This document shows positions 1-8,345 of a DNA stretch of 13,586 nt, piece after piece. Below the pieces are notes generated by a model, which did not search any database, had not been told where the DNA came from, and saw nothing but the letters and a program-made list of their open reading frames with translations. The DNA is taken from positions 1 through 13,586 of the forward strand of contig CAMPAJ010000018.1 in the NCBI GenBank assembly GCA_946631805.1, given 5' to 3'. The first letter of the stretch is position 1, and each line of letters starts with the position of its first letter. This DNA comes from an uncultured Eggerthellaceae bacterium (GTDB lineage: Bacteria; Actinomycetota; Coriobacteriia; Coriobacteriales; Eggerthellaceae). Made by a program: the position numbers and the translations under genes.

Positions 1-1
1 G

Positions 2-1714
2 GAATCAAACGAGCCCACGCCCTGGGAAGACGTATTCCAATTCGACTTGCCCGACCGCACGGGCACGGATGACGCCCCCGCGGTCCGCGCAACGGAGTAC
101 GGGCAGCGCAACACTACGAACAACCCAGCACCACAGGCACAAGGCGGCGGTGAGGACAAGCGTCCCGACCAAGTCGGCGAAGCAGCTTGGAGCGATGCCC
201 AACAACCGCAAACGAGCGCCGATGACGGAGGCAATTTCGAAGGCGGCGAAGACGGTCCCACAAACCAGGACCCGGGGACGAACGAGGGGATACGGCCCGC
301 CAACCCCGATGACGATACGTACCTCGAACGCGTCTACGACTCAACGTACGGCGACGCCGAAGACCTTCCCTCCAACATACGCACCATCGCAACCGTCGGG
401 GAGCTTGCGACCATAACGCAAATCTTAGGCGAAAGCGGCACGCTCGTCGGGTCGTCTGAGGATTACCTCGGCCGCGAGCCCATTCAAACGGTATTCGCAC
501 GCAAGGGCATCACCGAAGTGCCGGCGCTCTGGTCAGGCGATGGGGCCACGACGACGCAAACTGACGCAGAAGCCATCATCCGCGCAAATCCCGACGCCTG
601 CGTGGTGTTCTCGGGCCAGTTGAACTCCGACCTCGAACGGCTCATATTGCAGAACCGCCCCGACATGAGCGTCATCACCCTCCCCAAACCCACAAGCGCC
701 CTGAACATCGCCACCGAGTTCCAATGCCTGGCCAGGATGCTCTCGGAGGCAACGGACGGCGCATCCGAAACGCGCGCGAACGAGTACCTGGACTTCGTCA
801 ACTCGCTCGTCGCAGAAGCCGAAGCGGCGCATGGAGGCGGTGTGGCAACGTACGCTTCCGTCGACTACAACAGCAACGACCCCACCCGGCTCGCCACGGC
901 CGATAACCCCGCCAGCCCCCAAATGTGGACACTCTACATAAGCGGATGGGACGACGACGCAGCGGTCACCGCACGCTACGAAAGCTCCACCCTGTTCGAA
1001 GACGTGGGCGCCGCCTACACGAACACGGGCTGGTCATGGAGCCCGCTTTCGTACTACATGGGCGTCGGCGGCGTCGTCAACAACGCGGCAGCATACGGCC
1101 CTCTGAGCACCCAGCTCGTGCAGCCCGTGCTCACGCTCAACCAAAACCAGGTTTCGTATACCTGGAAAAACTTCTGCGTCGACGTCGACGAGGCGCGCGG
1201 CGGAGGCAGCTACCCGCGTTACCGCGCGTTCTACACGCTTACGAACGGGCGCGACGCTGTCGACCGCGGCGGCATCAACCCCGACGACCTCCATCCGCTG
1301 GGTAGCGACGATTTCAACACGGTCATCGTCAAGAACAGCGCCATCGCCCGCGCGCTTGAAGCCGCACGCCAGGAAGAGGACGGGCTTTACACGCTGTACC
1401 AGCACGAAACGACCCCTTCGGCTTCGGGGTTCGGGCGCAAATACAGCGGGAAGCACGGCGAGAGCATCGTGTACTCGACAGTGAGGGGCGATGTCCCCTA
1501 CGAGATTATCGTCAACCCCTGCGGTTACGTGGGAAGCTGGACGGACGGCTCAATCGAGGCGCCGCTCGAAGCCACATGGATTGCCAACCGTTTCTGGGGG
1601 CTGGACGACACCGTGCTAGCCGACCGAATTTCCTCGTTCTACGAAACGTTTTATGACGGATACGAGCCCGACATCGACAAAATCTTGGATGGAAGCTATG
1701 CAGAAAACGACTAA
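2..1714 (+). CDS. ABC transporter substrate-binding protein, iron/heme/cobamide type (5' partial)
   Basis: The reading frame is open to the left edge, so the true start lies outside the window; 570 residues are visible. An in-frame TTG at 47 exists, but the codons before it read as ordinary protein, so it is probably not the start. Residues 1 to about 110 are low complexity, rich in D, E, G, N, P and Q, like the linker of an exported, tethered lipoprotein. From about residue 125 the sequence resembles the class III (BtuF/FhuD/TroA-like) binding fold: a first lobe with a predicted binding-loop region, DACVVFSG and DMSVITLPKP strands, a long helix (EYLDFVNSLVAEAEA) and a second lobe. The assignment rests on this fold pattern plus two FecCD permease genes downstream. 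The ligand cannot be read from sequence: siderophore, heme and corrinoid are all possible. It overlaps the next gene by 17 nt, which suggests translational coupling. No ATPase gene is visible. Confidence 0.75.
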   Translation, partial: ESNEPTPWEDVFQFDLPDRTGTDDAPAVRATEYGQRNTTNNPAPQAQGGGEDKRPDQVGEAAWSDAQQPQTSADDGGNFEGGEDGPTNQDPGTNEGIRPANPDDDTYLERVYDSTYGDAEDLPSNIRTIATVGELATITQILGESGTLVGSSEDYLGREPIQTVFARKGITEVPALWSGDGATTTQTDAEAIIRANPDACVVFSGQLNSDLERLILQNRPDMSVITLPKPTSALNIATEFQCLARMLSEATDGASETRANEYLDFVNSLVAEAEAAHGGGVATYASVDYNSNDPTRLATADNPASPQMWTLYISGWDDDAAVTARYESSTLFEDVGAAYTNTGWSWSPLSYYMGVGGVVNNAAAYGPLSTQLVQPVLTLNQNQVSYTWKNFCVDVDEARGGGSYPRYRAFYTLTNGRDAVDRGGINPDDLHPLGSDDFNTVIVKNSAIARALEAARQEEDGLYTLYQHETTPSASGFGRKYSGKHGESIVYSTVRGDVPYEIIVNPCGYVGSWTDGSIEAPLEATWIANRFWGLDDTVLADRISSFYETFYDGYEPDIDKILDGSYAEND

Positions 1715-4415
1715 CCCTCACGCGAAGGTACGCGTATACCCGCAGGCAGCAGGCATACAGGCCCTAACGGTGCTCATCGCATTGTTTGCCGCAATGTCAC
1801 TCACGGCAGCGATTCATTCGACGGCGTTCGCCAACCCGTGCGACGAGTTCGACGCGACGACCGGCACCGTCGAGGGCGCAACCGTCGACATCGGAACAAC
1901 GTTGCATTTTAAAGTGCTCGCAGATCCAGCGGACGATGCGCCCGGATCGGTGCAAGTGGGCAACGGCTCTTCAGCGGCGCTCGATACAGCGTATTCGGGG
2001 GCCGTCACCATACCCGAGCGCGTCGAGCACGACGGGACCGCATATGAAGTCACGTGGTGCGCGGCCAACTCTTTCAGGCTCTCGCGCATCAGCCGCGTAG
2101 TTCTGCCCTCGACGCTCACGCGCATACGCTCGTATGCGTTTTACTGCTGCTACAATCTGACCTCGGTCGACTTCCAAGGAACACCCCAGCTCTCCTACAT
2201 CGAAGGCCACGCATTCGAAACGCCCAATGCCAACGGTGCGCTTTCGCAGATGCGCTTTCCCGCATCGCTGCATTCGGTAGGCGTGTACGCGTTTGCGGGC
2301 CAATCAGCGCTCGTCGACCTTTCGTTCGAAGGCGAAAGCCTCGAATTCCTCGGACAATACGCGTTTACCAATTGCAAAGGCCTCAAGAGCGCGCACGTCC
2401 CAGCGCTTACGGCGGCTTCGAGCAGCTTCGGGGGGTATTGCTTCGCCGGCTGCTCGAACTTGGAGTTCGTCGAATTCCTGGGTAACGTCGCCTCGTTTCC
2501 CGACGAGCTCATAGGCACCCGCTACTTCGACAACTGCGAAAAGCTCGCAACCGTCGTATACCGGGGCAAGAAGATCATCCCCTCGTGGAAGAACTACGGG
2601 TCGGCAACGGACGTGTACTACGAGTTCCGCTCTTCCAACCCCATCCTGTACTTCACGATAACGTATTACGCAAGCCAGCAAGACGCAGAGGCGGGGGCCG
2701 ACGCCCTGGGCAGCGTCTGCGTGCGCAGCGACACGCCCTTGTCGAGCATCGAACCGGGCATGCCGACCTCCGACGAGAAGGGCGCCATAGTCTATGACGG
2801 CGCTCCCATCGCACCGCCCGAAGGCTTCGACTCATGGGGCTACGAAGGCAACCCCGTTGCGACGAGCAGCCCTACTGACTCGTTATACGCCTACCCCGTC
2901 AACTCACACGACCTTGCCACTGCTAGCATGACCTTGGAAACGGACACCTTCGCCTACACCGGCAACGCCGTGATGCCCCAACCCATCGTGTGCACGACGC
3001 TTGGCGAACAGCTCGCTGCCGGGAGCGACTACACGTTGGCCTACGAGCGCCTGGACGACGCCGGCAATTGGATTGCGAACGCGAACTGCGTCGACATTGG
3101 AACGATGCGCGTGATTGCCACGGGAACAGGCGCGTATCAAGGCCAGCTGACCGCGACTTACGAAATAGCGCACGCCCAGGAGGGTGACACGTTCACGAGC
3201 GGCGGCGTGACGTATCTCATCACCACAGCTACGGACGGGTCCGCGCCAGGCGTGGCCAGCGTGGGCGACGGAGCCCAGCCCGCCATCGCCACCGACACCG
3301 AAGGCACCTTGACCATTCCCCCAACCGTCAAACCCGACGGTTCGACGATCGAATACCGCGTGACGGCGCTGAGCAACCGCGCGTTCGGGTCCAGCAGCGC
3401 GCAGGGCGCCTGCACGAAGCTCACGCAGGTCAACTTACCCGAGGGCATCGTCTCGCTCGGCACGTACGCTTTCGGCTTCTGCACGAAGCTCGCATCCGCC
3501 ACCATCCCGGCCAGCACGACCGACATCGGGGCACGCGCATTCCAAAACTGCACGAAGCTCGCCAGCTTGAGTTTCCAGGGAACCACCACGAGAAAATTCG
3601 GGGCGTTCTGCTTCGCATTCTGCTCGTCACTGCCCAGCGTCACGCTGCCTTCGGCAAGCGTGTTTCGCGAAAACGCCTTTGCCAACTGCACGAAGCTCGC
3701 ACGCGTGGACTTCCTGGGCACGGTGGCCCAAAGCGGCACCACGCAGTTCCAGGGCTGCACGCGCCTCACGCGCGTTGTATACCATACGACGAAGACGTGG
3801 GCTGGAAGCTTCCCTTCCAACCCGACGGTCTATGGCGTGGCGACGTTCAACGACGCGAAAGGCAAGCGCATAGGCCAGGCCATATTGAAGAAAGGCACGC
3901 CCGTCGACAAGATACTGCCTGGCATAACGAGCACCTATAAGCTCAGCGGATCCGTACCAGCCGCACCGAGCGGATACGGTTGCTGGCGTATCGCCAAATC
4001 AAGCGCCACATCGTTCAAGGGAACCTGCACGCTCGAACCGGCCGGCGTTGCGAACGGCAAGAAGAAAGTCGGCGGGAGCGGCACGTCAAAAGCGAGCTAC
4101 CGCGTCATCTCGAACAAAACGCGCACGGTCGCCTATGCCGCATGCAAGTCCACGAACAAGACGAAAGCCACGATTCCAGCCACCGTAAAGCTCAACAATT
4201 GCACCTATACGGTGACCAGGGTGGACGCCAAGGCCTTCAAGGGCACGAAGGCAAAGACAATCACGGTCAAATCCAAGAAGATCACGACGTTTAGCAGGGC
4301 CTTCACCTCGTCTGTCGTCGCAAAGGTCATAGCCTCCAAATCAAAGAAGGCCGCCTACAAGAAGCTGCTGACAAAGAAGAAGTGCGGGAGAACGGTCACT
4401 TTGTCCTGGAAGTAG
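1698..4415 (+). CDS. Secreted BspA-type leucine-rich-repeat surface protein
   Basis: I chose ATG 1698 (905 aa) because GGATGG lies just upstream and the product then begins with a clean signal peptide: basic start, hydrophobic core around residues 21-39, cleavage probably after AFA (45). In-frame ATGs at 1653 and 1689 are alternatives. The mature protein has LRR_5/BspA units at about 124-300 and again at about 552-695 (AF..C..L pattern). Between the blocks, near 404-492, is a bacterial-Ig-like or MBG-like module (TFAYTGNAVMPQP...GSDYTLAY...GTGAYQGQL). The last 115 residues or so are very lysine-rich (about one in five) and still LRR-like (AKAFKGTKAKTITV). No LPXTG signal or C-terminal helix is seen, so attachment may be through the basic tail binding anionic wall polymers (inference). 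BspA-like proteins often bind host or matrix proteins; its place between a binding protein and permeases suggests ligand capture at the surface. Confidence 0.85.
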   Translation: MQKTTNPHAKVRVYPQAAGIQALTVLIALFAAMSLTAAIHSTAFANPCDEFDATTGTVEGATVDIGTTLHFKVLADPADDAPGSVQVGNGSSAALDTAYSGAVTIPERVEHDGTAYEVTWCAANSFRLSRISRVVLPSTLTRIRSYAFYCCYNLTSVDFQGTPQLSYIEGHAFETPNANGALSQMRFPASLHSVGVYAFAGQSALVDLSFEGESLEFLGQYAFTNCKGLKSAHVPALTAASSSFGGYCFAGCSNLEFVEFLGNVASFPDELIGTRYFDNCEKLATVVYRGKKIIPSWKNYGSATDVYYEFRSSNPILYFTITYYASQQDAEAGADALGSVCVRSDTPLSSIEPGMPTSDEKGAIVYDGAPIAPPEGFDSWGYEGNPVATSSPTDSLYAYPVNSHDLATASMTLETDTFAYTGNAVMPQPIVCTTLGEQLAAGSDYTLAYERLDDAGNWIANANCVDIGTMRVIATGTGAYQGQLTATYEIAHAQEGDTFTSGGVTYLITTATDGSAPGVASVGDGAQPAIATDTEGTLTIPPTVKPDGSTIEYRVTALSNRAFGSSSAQGACTKLTQVNLPEGIVSLGTYAFGFCTKLASATIPASTTDIGARAFQNCTKLASLSFQGTTTRKFGAFCFAFCSSLPSVTLPSASVFRENAFANCTKLARVDFLGTVAQSGTTQFQGCTRLTRVVYHTTKTWAGSFPSNPTVYGVATFNDAKGKRIGQAILKKGTPVDKILPGITSTYKLSGSVPAAPSGYGCWRIAKSSATSFKGTCTLEPAGVANGKKKVGGSGTSKASYRVISNKTRTVAYAACKSTNKTKATIPATVKLNNCTYTVTRVDAKAFKGTKAKTITVKSKKITTFSRAFTSSVVAKVIASKSKKAAYKKLLTKKKCGRTVTLSWK
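3411..3698 (+). repeat. Internal 69-nt LRR-coding repeats
   Basis: The 12-mer TGCACGAAGCTC, coding for the CTKL part of the LRR, occurs at 3411, 3480, 3549 and 3687. The spacings are 69, 69 and 138 nt, that is one or two 23-residue LRR units. A diverged unit (FCSSL, near 3621) fills the missing step. Identity at DNA level suggests recent duplication or gene conversion within the second LRR block. Confidence 0.8.
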
Positions 4416-4478
4416 TATATTCGCTTCTTGCCAGGATATTTCTTCGCAGCCAATTTGACGAGAGGGTGACTGATTCGC
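4416..4478 (+). other. Short gap inside the operon
   Basis: This is the widest gap in the left operon. I see no convincing stem plus T-tract terminator and no clear promoter. It ends with a purine-rich ribosome binding site, GAGAGGG at 4460-4466, 12 nt before the ATG at 4479. A weak processing or attenuation site cannot be excluded. Confidence 0.4.
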
Positions 4479-5873
4479 ATGGCGAACGACAGCGGAAACG
4501 ATAGCCGACCGAGCGCATGGCGCGACTCGTCACTGTTCTCGGAAGACGAGCGCGCGGCGTTCGGCGACGTCGAGCGCGAAGCCCCGCATATATACGACCC
4601 CGGCAAGCCAAAGGACGACCCGGCCTCGAAAACGGTGCAGCAGGGACCCGCGTTCGGGGTCACGTTGCATCAGCGCGAGCGCTTCGAAGCGCAGGAGCAG
4701 GCGCTGGGGCAGCGCGTGACGACGAACCGCCGCTCCCAAACCATCATACGGCTCGCAGTCGCGCTCGTCGTCGCGCTCGCCGCCGTCATGGTGCTACCCG
4801 ACTACATGTTCGACGCGAACAACCAGCACTTTTCGCTTGCCTGGTTCATCAGCATGGTGCAGCGGCGCATTGCGAGCATCGCTTCGGCCATCTCGGGCGA
4901 GGGGGCTATCGGCGGCATCAACTTCATCTTCTACCGCTACGTCATCATCATGCTGGCAGGAGCGGCACTGGCCGTTTCGGGCGCGGCATACCAGGGCTCG
5001 CTCAAGAACCAGCTCGCTTCGCCCTCGACGTTGGGCGTCATGAGCGGCGCCCAGCTCGGCTCGGTGCTGCTCATCCTCCTGGCCCCGATGATTCCCTCGC
5101 TTGGCTACGCCATGCAGGGCCAGACGCTTTCGGAAGTATCCGGGTCGCTGTTCGGCAGAATGAATCCGCTGGAATACGCGCTGGCCGTAGCACAGCGTCC
5201 GCTGTTCTGCCTTGCAGGCAGCGGGCTCGTCGTCGGGTGCGTCCTGGCCATCTCGTTCGCGGCGGGACATGGCCGTTCATCACATGCGGCCATGATCATC
5301 GCCGGTCAGGTCATCGCTGGATGCATCTCGTCGTTCGTCGTCGTCGTGCGCATGTACCTGCAAACGTACGGGACGGCCGACCAGGTCGACGCCCTGACCG
5401 TAACGATGGCCGGCGGTTTCGATGCGACGTTCACGCTCTTGCACGTCGTCCTCATCGGCATTCCCATCATCGCGTGCCTCGTGGTCGTATTGGCGCTGCG
5501 CAACAAGCTCAACCTGCTTGCTTTCAACGAGGAAGAGGCCCGGTCCATGGGCATATCCACCACGCGGCTGCGCACCGCCCTCGTAGCCTGCTGCACGCTG
5601 CTCACGGCGGTGGTCGTCGCGTTTTGCGGCAGCATCGGGTTCGTGGGTTTCCTCATCCCGCACTTGGCCAGGCGCCTCGTAGGACCCGACTTCAAGTACC
5701 TGTTACCCGCCAGCGGACTGCTGGGAGCGCTGTTCATGATCGTCGTGTATTTCGCGTACTCCAACGTCACGGTGCCGTCGGGCAGCATCTCGATGATCAC
5801 CACGACGCTCGGGGTCATCGCTTTCATCATCGTATTGTTCAGGCAAAGGCAAACGGGCAATGCAAGCTGGTAA
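4479..5873 (+). CDS. FecCD-family ABC transporter permease (subunit 1)
   Basis: This 464-aa integral membrane protein is a type II importer permease of the FecCD/BtuC family, which moves iron complexes, heme or corrinoids inward. After TM1 (about 90-108) come GAALAVSGAAYQGSLKNQLA and SPSTLGVMSGAQLG (161-194), matching the family signature GxxxQxxxxNPLAxPxxLG except that NP has become NQ. The coupling-helix region AFNEEEARSMGIS and the segment GSIGFVGFLIPHLAR (384-398) are canonical. The first 89 residues or so are hydrophilic and charged, whereas usual members begin within a few residues of TM1, so this is an extra cytoplasmic domain. ATG 4479 is preceded by GAGAGGG, and no internal start is clearly better. 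It overlaps the next gene by 14 nt, as expected for two permease halves made in equal amount. The matching ATPase is not in the window. Confidence 0.93.
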   Translation: MANDSGNDSRPSAWRDSSLFSEDERAAFGDVEREAPHIYDPGKPKDDPASKTVQQGPAFGVTLHQRERFEAQEQALGQRVTTNRRSQTIIRLAVALVVALAAVMVLPDYMFDANNQHFSLAWFISMVQRRIASIASAISGEGAIGGINFIFYRYVIIMLAGAALAVSGAAYQGSLKNQLASPSTLGVMSGAQLGSVLLILLAPMIPSLGYAMQGQTLSEVSGSLFGRMNPLEYALAVAQRPLFCLAGSGLVVGCVLAISFAAGHGRSSHAAMIIAGQVIAGCISSFVVVVRMYLQTYGTADQVDALTVTMAGGFDATFTLLHVVLIGIPIIACLVVVLALRNKLNLLAFNEEEARSMGISTTRLRTALVACCTLLTAVVVAFCGSIGFVGFLIPHLARRLVGPDFKYLLPASGLLGALFMIVVYFAYSNVTVPSGSISMITTTLGVIAFIIVLFRQRQTGNASW

Positions 5874-7005
5874 TCCGACATACGACGATTACCGGGAATC
5901 GTTCGGCAAGCGGCACTACGTCCGCAAATGCCTCGCGCTGCTCGCCGTCCTCATTGTGCTATCAATCGCCTCGCTGCCCCTCGGCGTAGACGTCAAGCAA
6001 ATCTACGGGTACGGCGATGTGCTGGGCGCCCTGTCTTTGTGGGTTGAAGTGACGCTCGACAACCTCACGGCCGATGTGCAACACACTTCCCTCGAGCTGC
6101 TGGAGCGCTGCCCGGCTTATTACCAGGTGCTCGCGCGCATCGCCGTTACAGGCATCTGCATCGCAGGCGGAGCCATGACGGCCTTGTCGGGCGGCCTGTA
6201 CCAGATGGTGTTCCGCAACCCCATTGCCGCCCCCACCATGCTCGGCGTCGGCAATGGCGTGACGCTGGGGGTTGTCGCCCTCGTCGTCGTATTCGGCGCG
6301 AGCGCCCCTTACATGACGGGCTTCCGCTACCTGTTCTGCTACATCGGGGCCCTCGTGGTCTTGGCCCTCGTCATAGGATTGGCCCTCGCCATAGGCAAAG
6401 GACGGCTCGTCGTCGTGGACATGCTACTTGCGGGCACGGTCATATCGGCGCTCGCCGGCCAGGCCATCGTGTTCTTCACGTACTGCGTGTTCGACGAAGA
6501 TGCCTGGGAGATATTCAACGCCATCAACGAGATGCTCGACGTGAGCACCGAGCCCTTCTCGCTCGTCGCGCTCGCCATCGCGCTCGTCGTCTCGATCGCG
6601 CCCGTGGCGCTCATGCGCTTCAAGCTCAACGTCGTGGCCTTCGACGAGGCCGACATGCGCCTTTCGGGCATGAACCCCACGATGCTGCGCTTCGTCGCGC
6701 TCGCCTGCGCAACGGTCATGATCATTTCGGCGCAAGTGCAGGTGGGCACCATCGCCATGGTGGCGCTCGTCGCCCCGTACGTTGCGCGCAGCGCTTTTGG
6801 CGCCGAGTACTCCAAGCAGTTCTGGAGCGCCGCGCTCATCGGCGCCATCCTGGTCACGGCCTGCACCGACATCACGAGCCTCCTGGAAATCGCCTTCGTC
6901 GCAGGTGGGGTTCCGCTCGACTTCCCCATCGGGCTCGTCGCCAACCTCGTGTGCCTGCCCCTGTTCGCATGGATCATCGCCTCGCAGAAACGCATGTGGG
7001 AGTAA
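5860..7005 (+). CDS. FecCD-family ABC transporter permease (subunit 2)
   Basis: This is a 381-aa FecCD permease, presumably the heterodimer partner of the preceding gene. Multiple membrane helices span the length after a short cytoplasmic start. GGAMTALSGGLYQMVF followed by RNPIAAPTMLG (119-129) matches the family signature. The coupling region is AFDEADMRLSGMNPTMLR. The usual GxIgFVGLivPH segment is diverged to GTIAMVALVAPYVAR (296-310), losing the PH pair that subunit 1 keeps. The C-terminus (GVPLDFPIGLVANLVCLPLF) is a variant of the family's E-x-P-[IV]-G ending. The ATG lies inside the end of subunit 1, so translation is probably coupled. Together with the upstream binding protein these genes supply every importer component except the ATPase. 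The substrate remains unknown. Confidence 0.92.
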   Translation: MQAGNPTYDDYRESFGKRHYVRKCLALLAVLIVLSIASLPLGVDVKQIYGYGDVLGALSLWVEVTLDNLTADVQHTSLELLERCPAYYQVLARIAVTGICIAGGAMTALSGGLYQMVFRNPIAAPTMLGVGNGVTLGVVALVVVFGASAPYMTGFRYLFCYIGALVVLALVIGLALAIGKGRLVVVDMLLAGTVISALAGQAIVFFTYCVFDEDAWEIFNAINEMLDVSTEPFSLVALAIALVVSIAPVALMRFKLNVVAFDEADMRLSGMNPTMLRFVALACATVMIISAQVQVGTIAMVALVAPYVARSAFGAEYSKQFWSAALIGAILVTACTDITSLLEIAFVAGGVPLDFPIGLVANLVCLPLFAWIIASQKRMWE

Positions 7006-7007
7006 CC

Positions 7008-8345
7008 ATGGCCCCCGCGAACGCGACGACATCGGCTACCTCGTCCCGCAGCACGCCGGCAGCATGGAAGGCAATTCCCAAACGCAAGCTGCCGTTCGGC
7101 AAAAAACGCTCCGCGCAGCCGGATGCCGCAACGCCGGGCGCAACGCCGCGAAGGCGCATCGTCCTGCGCACGCTTGTCTGCCTGGCGCTTTTGGCCGTGC
7201 TGTGCATCCCCGCCGTGTTCGTCAACACGATACTAGGCTACCTGCCAGCGCTCTTCTTCATCTTACTCGTCGCGTTATGCCTGGCATACTGCCGCATATG
7301 CCGGCGCTGTTTCTCGTTCGACGAGTTCGCGCGCGCCGAAAGCTGCGTGCGCGGCGAGTCGGTGGACGTGCGCCTGCGCATCCGCAACTCTTCGATCCTG
7401 TTCGTCCCACGCGTCGACGTGGACTTCGCCATCCACGACCTGTTCGGCAACACGTCGAGCAGCACTCGCGCGAGCATCGCAGTAAACCCCAAGGCCGACC
7501 AGGACTTTTCGTTCTCGTTGAGCTTCGGGCACATCGGGCAGTTCAGCATTGGCCTCGAAAAGCTCGTCATCCACGACCCCCTTGGCCTGTTCGAGGCACA
7601 GGTGCCCGCCGACTCGGCCTGCACGATAACCGTCACGCCACGTCTGCGCGAAGTCGACGACATGCCTCTTTCCGACACGGCAGCCAAGCAGGTCTCGGAT
7701 GCGCTGCGCCCCAGCACGCTGCCCGGATCGGACTACTGCGGCGTACGCGACTACGTCCCCGGCGACCCCATGAAGCTCATCCATTGGAAGCTATCAGCCC
7801 GCGGCGATACGTACTACACGAAGCTCTACGAAGAGCAATCCGAACCGAGCCTCGACATCTTCCTAGACCTAACGGCGCCCGAATACGACGCCGAGCCCCT
7901 CATGGACCTCTACGACGCCGCCATCGAGACAGCGCTCTCGCTCGAAGCCTACGCGCACGAAAAAGGCTTGGAAACACGGGTCATCTTCCTCAACATGCAA
8001 GGCGAAGCCGAACAGTTCTCGCTCGTGCGGGGAAGCGATTTCCGCAACTTGATGACGCGCATCCCCCGCATTTCAGTCGCATCGTCCGAACCGTTCGAGC
8101 TCCTCGTGCGTCAGCATGCCACAACGCTTCGGGCTGCCGACAACATCGCCGTGTGCTCGGCGCATTGCACAAGCGGCATGGCCGAAACGCTCGCCCAGGT
8201 GCGCAACACCCAGCGAAACGCCCTGATGTTCGCGCTGGCTCCCATCGGTGCCAGCGCGAACACAAAGGCTATCAAGCAGTCGTTGAACACCCTGCGCCAA
8301 GCTGGCGTATTCTGCTTCCTCGTAGACGCGGGGGGCCGACCATGA
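7008..8345 (+). CDS. DUF58 domain protein
   Basis: I chose ATG 7008 (445 aa): GGGAG at 6998-7002 is 5 nt upstream and the start is 2 nt after the previous stop. An upstream GTG at 6951 would run back into the permease gene and is less likely. A basic, Ser/Thr/Ala-rich N-terminus (1-52) precedes two membrane helices (about 53-90). Then comes a beta-rich region and the DUF58 hallmark GVRDYVPGDPMKLIHWK followed by LSARG (about 244-266), then a predicted von Willebrand A-like part (SLDIFLDLTAPEYDAE). DUF58 proteins usually occur with a MoxR-type AAA+ ATPase and a transglutaminase-like membrane protein; their role is poorly defined, possibly in envelope or complex maturation. Here the next gene is the membrane partner (ATGA overlap), no MoxR gene is present in the window, and the upstream neighbour is a metal-type importer. 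Confidence 0.9.
   Translation: MAPANATTSATSSRSTPAAWKAIPKRKLPFGKKRSAQPDAATPGATPRRRIVLRTLVCLALLAVLCIPAVFVNTILGYLPALFFILLVALCLAYCRICRRCFSFDEFARAESCVRGESVDVRLRIRNSSILFVPRVDVDFAIHDLFGNTSSSTRASIAVNPKADQDFSFSLSFGHIGQFSIGLEKLVIHDPLGLFEAQVPADSACTITVTPRLREVDDMPLSDTAAKQVSDALRPSTLPGSDYCGVRDYVPGDPMKLIHWKLSARGDTYYTKLYEEQSEPSLDIFLDLTAPEYDAEPLMDLYDAAIETALSLEAYAHEKGLETRVIFLNMQGEAEQFSLVRGSDFRNLMTRIPRISVASSEPFELLVRQHATTLRAADNIAVCSAHCTSGMAETLAQVRNTQRNALMFALAPIGASANTKAIKQSLNTLRQAGVFCFLVDAGGRP

Noticed and set aside
3158..3820. 220-aa - strand open frame
   Set aside because: It mirrors the LRR units of the + strand gene; the repeats CSFVQ and SFVQ come from antisense reading of the 69-nt repeat.
4517..5989. 490-aa + strand open frame over the first permease gene
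   Set aside because: Its translation is Arg/His/Gly-rich with no domain, and it lies in another frame of a convincing FecCD gene.
6782..8341. Long open frame running into the TgpA-like gene from upstream, giving a 1044-aa product
   Set aside because: It is out of frame with the clear FecCD and DUF58 proteins and is rich in Arg, His, Pro and Ser, typical of a shadow frame in GC-rich DNA. The ATG at 8342 overlapping the DUF58 stop is the sensible start.
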